The translations under genes were made by a program, and so were the position numbers. The notes under the pieces are model-generated. The model saw only the letters and a program-made list of their open reading frames with translations. It did no database searches and had not been told where the DNA came from. A DNA stretch of 64,000 nucleotides from Vogesella aquatica (GTDB lineage Bacteria > Pseudomonadota > Gammaproteobacteria > Burkholderiales > Chromobacteriaceae). Shown piece after piece: positions 61,305 to 64,000 of the stretch (position 1 is the stretch's first letter; the number at the start of each line of letters is the position of its first letter). The stretch lies in assembly GCF_028548455.1 (NCBI RefSeq), contig NZ_JAQQLF010000006.1, positions 157,261-221,260 on the forward strand, written 5' to 3'.

Positions 61305-63035
61305 TCAGCCAACCTCCTGAAACCCCTTCCCCACAAATAGGGGCCGAAGATCTTTCAGCGCGTTTTTAGGAACTGCCACCCATAGGAGATTTCGGGCGCG
61401 AGTGGATGCGACGTACCCGATGCGCCCGACCTCCGTGCCCACGCCCGCGAGCAGTTCCTCGGCGTGGTCCTTGAGGGTCATGTAGAGGACGGCATCCAGG
61501 CTTTCTCCCTTGGCTTGGTGCACGGTGTCGACTCGCAGTAAGGCTGCCTCGTCATCGGCCAAATCCTTGGAACTCGACAGAGCAGCATTTGGCAGGCCGG
61601 TCTTCTTCAACTTAAGGCCGATGTTAGCGGCGGGCGTCAGTCCGAACTTGGTCTGGAGCTTGTCGAGCAAGCTCTTGATGTTGGCCACGAACTGCGGATG
61701 CCATTGCGTGTCAGCGGTCAGGGAGGCCGATGGCAACCCGGCTTTCGGATCGCGCGTGAAGGCCCAAATCACGCGCCGCAACGCGCGTGCCTCCGGGAGC
61801 CTGGCCGGTGGGGTTCCAGGCTGAGTGACGTAGCTCACGAGACCATGCGGCGGCTTGTCCAGCAATGCAGCGACGCCAATGGCCACGCGCTGAAAAGCAC
61901 TCCGGAAGTCCTTTTTGTGATCTCGCAACACGGCGGCCGCCGCAAAAACCTTCACCGTGCCTTGTCCGGCTGGCGCCACGTCGCCACGTACCTCCTCAGC
62001 CAAGCCGCGACCACGGCAGAGCACGGCTGAACGCTTGGCATCTGCCCCCGCGATCGCTAGCACCCCCTGAAAAGCAGTGATCAGCTGGGCATGCTGGCCA
62101 CGCTTGTACCCCGTGAAGAAGGCACCATGCAGTGTGGCGGGGGCGGCTCGCTCGGCCACGTCATCGCGCCCGCTCAGCACATTGGCGAGGCTGACAATTT
62201 GGGGCACCGACCGAAAATTGCGTGTCAAGGAATACGGCAGCACGCCTGGGCGCTGGTGGTACTCACTCAGGAACTTGCCGTCTGCGCCCGCGAAGTCGTA
62301 GATGCCCTGGTTGGGGTCGCCGATGAGCGTCACGCACGCACCGGCATCAATCAGCAACTGCAGGATGGCCTGGTGAACCGTACCGATGTCCTGAGCCTCG
62401 TCGATCAAAATGTGCGGGTATCGGCGAACCACTACCGTCAGAAGCTCCGGGCGTTCTTTCAGTGCCCGGTACGCCCAGTAGCGTCCGAGATCGTGGGTGT
62501 ACGCGCCGGTCTTGCCAAGGCGGCCGATGAGGTCGCGGGCCACCCCATTGGCCACCAACTCGAGGTCGTCGTTGCGCCTGTAGTAGAAGCACTCCTTACC
62601 CTCGATGAGAGCGACGTTCAGCTCCGTGATAGGCATAGGATATGTTGGTGTCTTGAACGTGAAGCCGCCAAGGAACGTCTCGCCGCCGGTCACGAGGTAG
62701 GCCGCCTGGGATGCCCCCATCGTGCGATGTCCGTGAGGGCGAAGAATGGTACTGGTAATGAAACCGTCCAGCGTGTCAATCTCCACCCGGTCCCGGCCAA
62801 CGCCAGCTGGAAGGTCGCGAGCCAGCACGTCGTATGCCTTGCGGAATGTGTCGACGGCCACATTGGAGAACGACAGCAGTGCGACGCGCCCGCGCGCGTT
62901 ACCGAGTTTTCGGCGCATCTGGACGAGGCGCTGCACTGCCGTCTTGGTCTTGCCGCTACCCGCGCACGCAATGACGCACAGGGGCACCATGGGGGCGTCG
63001 ACGACTGCTTGTTGCTCTGGTGTTAGCGCGCTCAT
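61305..63035 (-). CDS. UvrD-like superfamily 1 helicase, GajB-like
   Basis: The 576-residue protein carries the UvrD/Rep helicase motifs: CAGSGKTKTAV (motif I, Walker A), HILIDEAQDIGT (motif II), LIGDPNQGIYDFAGAD (motif III), SLTRNFRSVP (motif IV), VDTVHQAKGESLDAV (motif V) and GYVASTRARNLLWVAV (motif VI). All are intact. Its start overlaps the stop of the TOPRIM-domain gene by four bases, the arrangement of GajA-GajB in Gabija antiphage systems. It may be the surviving helicase part of such a system. Confidence 0.75.
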   Translation of the reverse strand: MSALTPEQQAVVDAPMVPLCVIACAGSGKTKTAVQRLVQMRRKLGNARGRVALLSFSNVAVDTFRKAYDVLARDLPAGVGRDRVEIDTLDGFITSTILRPHGHRTMGASQAAYLVTGGETFLGGFTFKTPTYPMPITELNVALIEGKECFYYRRNDDLELVANGVARDLIGRLGKTGAYTHDLGRYWAYRALKERPELLTVVVRRYPHILIDEAQDIGTVHQAILQLLIDAGACVTLIGDPNQGIYDFAGADGKFLSEYHQRPGVLPYSLTRNFRSVPQIVSLANVLSGRDDVAERAAPATLHGAFFTGYKRGQHAQLITAFQGVLAIAGADAKRSAVLCRGRGLAEEVRGDVAPAGQGTVKVFAAAAVLRDHKKDFRSAFQRVAIGVAALLDKPPHGLVSYVTQPGTPPARLPEARALRRVIWAFTRDPKAGLPSASLTADTQWHPQFVANIKSLLDKLQTKFGLTPAANIGLKLKKTGLPNAALSSSKDLADDEAALLRVDTVHQAKGESLDAVLYMTLKDHAEELLAGVGTEVGRIGYVASTRARNLLWVAVPKNALKDLRPLFVGKGFQEVG

Positions 63036-63742
63036 GGCTTGCTGGCAACCTGGCAGGCATGCTTAATTGCGCCCTGGATGTAGGCCGGAACGGTGAATGG
63101 CAGTTTGGGATCTGCAATGACCTGCGCAAGCGCCTGGGCGAAGCTGCCCTTTTGCACGTTGTTTCTTGGCCGTTCGAACATGCCACAAAACAGCGCCTTC
63201 GCCTTGGCCGCGTCGTCAGCTGCAGCGTTAACGGTCGCAGCCAAGGCGGCAGCGATCTTTGGATGCAGTTCCTTCAGCGCAGCCAGCATCGGCTCCCTAT
63301 TGGCTGGCTCAAGGGCTAGGTCGTATTCGAAGGTTTTGAGGCCGTAGAACACCTTCACATATGCGTCCTCGCAGGCTTTCATCTTGGCAGTGTTTGCAGA
63401 TACGGTGATCACGTCACCTGTCGCCGGGTACACGGGCTCTGCATCGTCGTCCTCGTCCTCGGGTTGATCTCCGGAGCCGACAGTCACGGCCCCCACCGGT
63501 GCGGCAGCTTTCGCCGGCTTGGGTACGACGGGATCGGCGTCGGTCAAGACCGCAACCGGAATTTTCAGTGCATTGTTACCGAACAGTGGTAGGAACGAAT
63601 CGAAGTTCAAACCTTCCACACTGATCAAGCTCACGCCATGTTGGCGCAGGTCGCATCCGATGCGCTTGGCCAGCGCGTCGACCATCATCAACTCAGCTGC
63701 ACCTTCAACAGGGCGTGTACTGAATTTTGTGTAAACGGACAT
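63032..63742 (-). pseudogene. Truncated OLD-family/GajA-like nuclease, TOPRIM part only
   Basis: The 236-residue frame holds a TOPRIM domain: VEGAAELMMVDALAKRIG with its catalytic Glu, ISVEGLNFDSFLPLFG, and VAVLTDADP with the Asp pair. OLD-family nucleases and GajA carry an ATPase domain of 300 residues or more before this, which is missing. The first 11 codons (MSVYTKFSTRP) lie in sequence that resembles the end of an IS256-type element (about 63711-63740), so the start codon was probably supplied by an insertion. The stop overlaps the helicase start. Confidence 0.65.
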
Positions 63743-63765
63743 TTGGCAGGAAACTGCTACCTAGT
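63711..63765. mobile_element. Remnant of an IS256-type insertion sequence end
   Basis: GGGCGTGTACTG followed by AATTTTGTGTAAACGG resembles IS256-family terminal repeats, which end in a form like GTCCGTATAATTGTGTAAA. It abuts the truncated TOPRIM gene exactly where the reading frame loses homology, and it is itself cut off at about 63765 by the next element. Confidence 0.45.
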
Positions 63766-64000
63766 TGTCGCATCCCTGACGATCATATAAGCAATCGGCT
63801 ACTCAAACTGAACACAGCACGAGAAGTCATGGGTATCCTGCTACAACTCTCCCGAGCACCCAATCCATGATCGTCAAACTACACAAACAAGCCCGCACCA
63901 CCCCCGCCATCCGCGAGGAAATCAAACACGCCGTCGGCACGCTTACCGAGTTGGCCGCACGCTTCAATGTCAGCATCCACACCATCCGCAAGTGGAAGCA
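63766..64000 (+). mobile_element. Left end of an IS481-type insertion sequence
   Basis: The element appears to begin TTGTCGCATCCCTGAC right after CTAG (63761-63764), a target favoured by IS481-type elements. It contains the start of a transposase gene and runs out of the window, so its right end and target duplication cannot be seen. Confidence 0.5.
63867..64000 (+). CDS. IS481-type transposase, N-terminal part (partial)
   Basis: The first 44 codons begin MIVKLHKQARTTPAIREEIK and contain a helix-turn-helix (ELAARFNVSIHTIRKWK). This is the typical N-terminus of IS481-family transposases, whose DDE catalytic domain would lie beyond the right edge. The gene points away from the truncated nuclease. 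Confidence 0.75.
   Translation, partial: MIVKLHKQARTTPAIREEIKHAVGTLTELAARFNVSIHTIRKWK

Overview
The window looks like a chromosomal segment of a GC-rich betaproteobacterium, most likely a member of Neisseriales / Chromobacteriaceae (Vogesella, Chromobacterium or Aquitalea type). This placement is inferred from gene content: an LPS heptosyltransferase, a yhdP-nitrilase-tldD block, a YjfB-like motility protein and a DUF1415 protein. No rRNA or tRNA is present to confirm it.

Layout. 1-8.7 kb: the end of a GGDEF gene, a sugar MFS transporter, a GNAT enzyme, an UmuD-like self-cleaving protein with a small partner, a periplasmic binding protein, a methyltransferase, a UPF0149 protein, a pseudouridine synthase with mobA, and moaA. 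9-16 kb: a divergent putrescine locus (puuR-puuC leftward, ald-puuD-puuA-spuC rightward). 16-21 kb: a tight operon of an orphan motB, a membrane-linked methyltransferase, an HDOD protein and an rRNA/tRNA methyltransferase, then a double GNAT. 21-31 kb: a membrane formate dehydrogenase operon (fdoGHI-fdhD-fdhE) facing a sigma-54 response regulator and sensor kinase. 31-59.5 kb: housekeeping genes (PlsC-like, cold shock, HPt-HD-GYP, ppnP, K+ channel, Crp-type regulator, yegD, phoH, bcp, smr, trxB, waaF, ilvE, glnE, yhdP, nitrilase, tldD, ybdK, marR). 59.6-64 kb: a foreign-looking accessory region with a DUF6236-like gene, a UvrD-like helicase, a truncated OLD/TOPRIM nuclease resembling a broken Gabija defence system, and the start of an IS481-type element.

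How the genes connect. MoaA and MobA make the molybdenum cofactor, FdhD and FdhE mature formate dehydrogenase, and FdoGHI uses it. A sigma-54-type promoter and a repeated TGCGAC-N4-TGTC site stand before both moaA and fdoG, and the regulator/kinase pair is encoded next to fdoG, so cofactor and enzyme genes may form one sigma-54 regulon. In the putrescine locus, SpuC consumes pyruvate and produces alanine, and Ald can convert alanine back to pyruvate.

The most unusual signal is a 10-base word, GGTTGGCCGC, found in at least 25 exact copies in both orientations, in genes (all reading frames) and between genes. One pair forms a perfect 40-bp terminator-like palindrome. It behaves like the DNA uptake sequences of Neisseriaceae but is a different word, and it is absent from the foreign-looking right end. 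A second unexplained element is a 364-bp intergenic segment (38933-39296) bounded by 17-bp inverted repeats.
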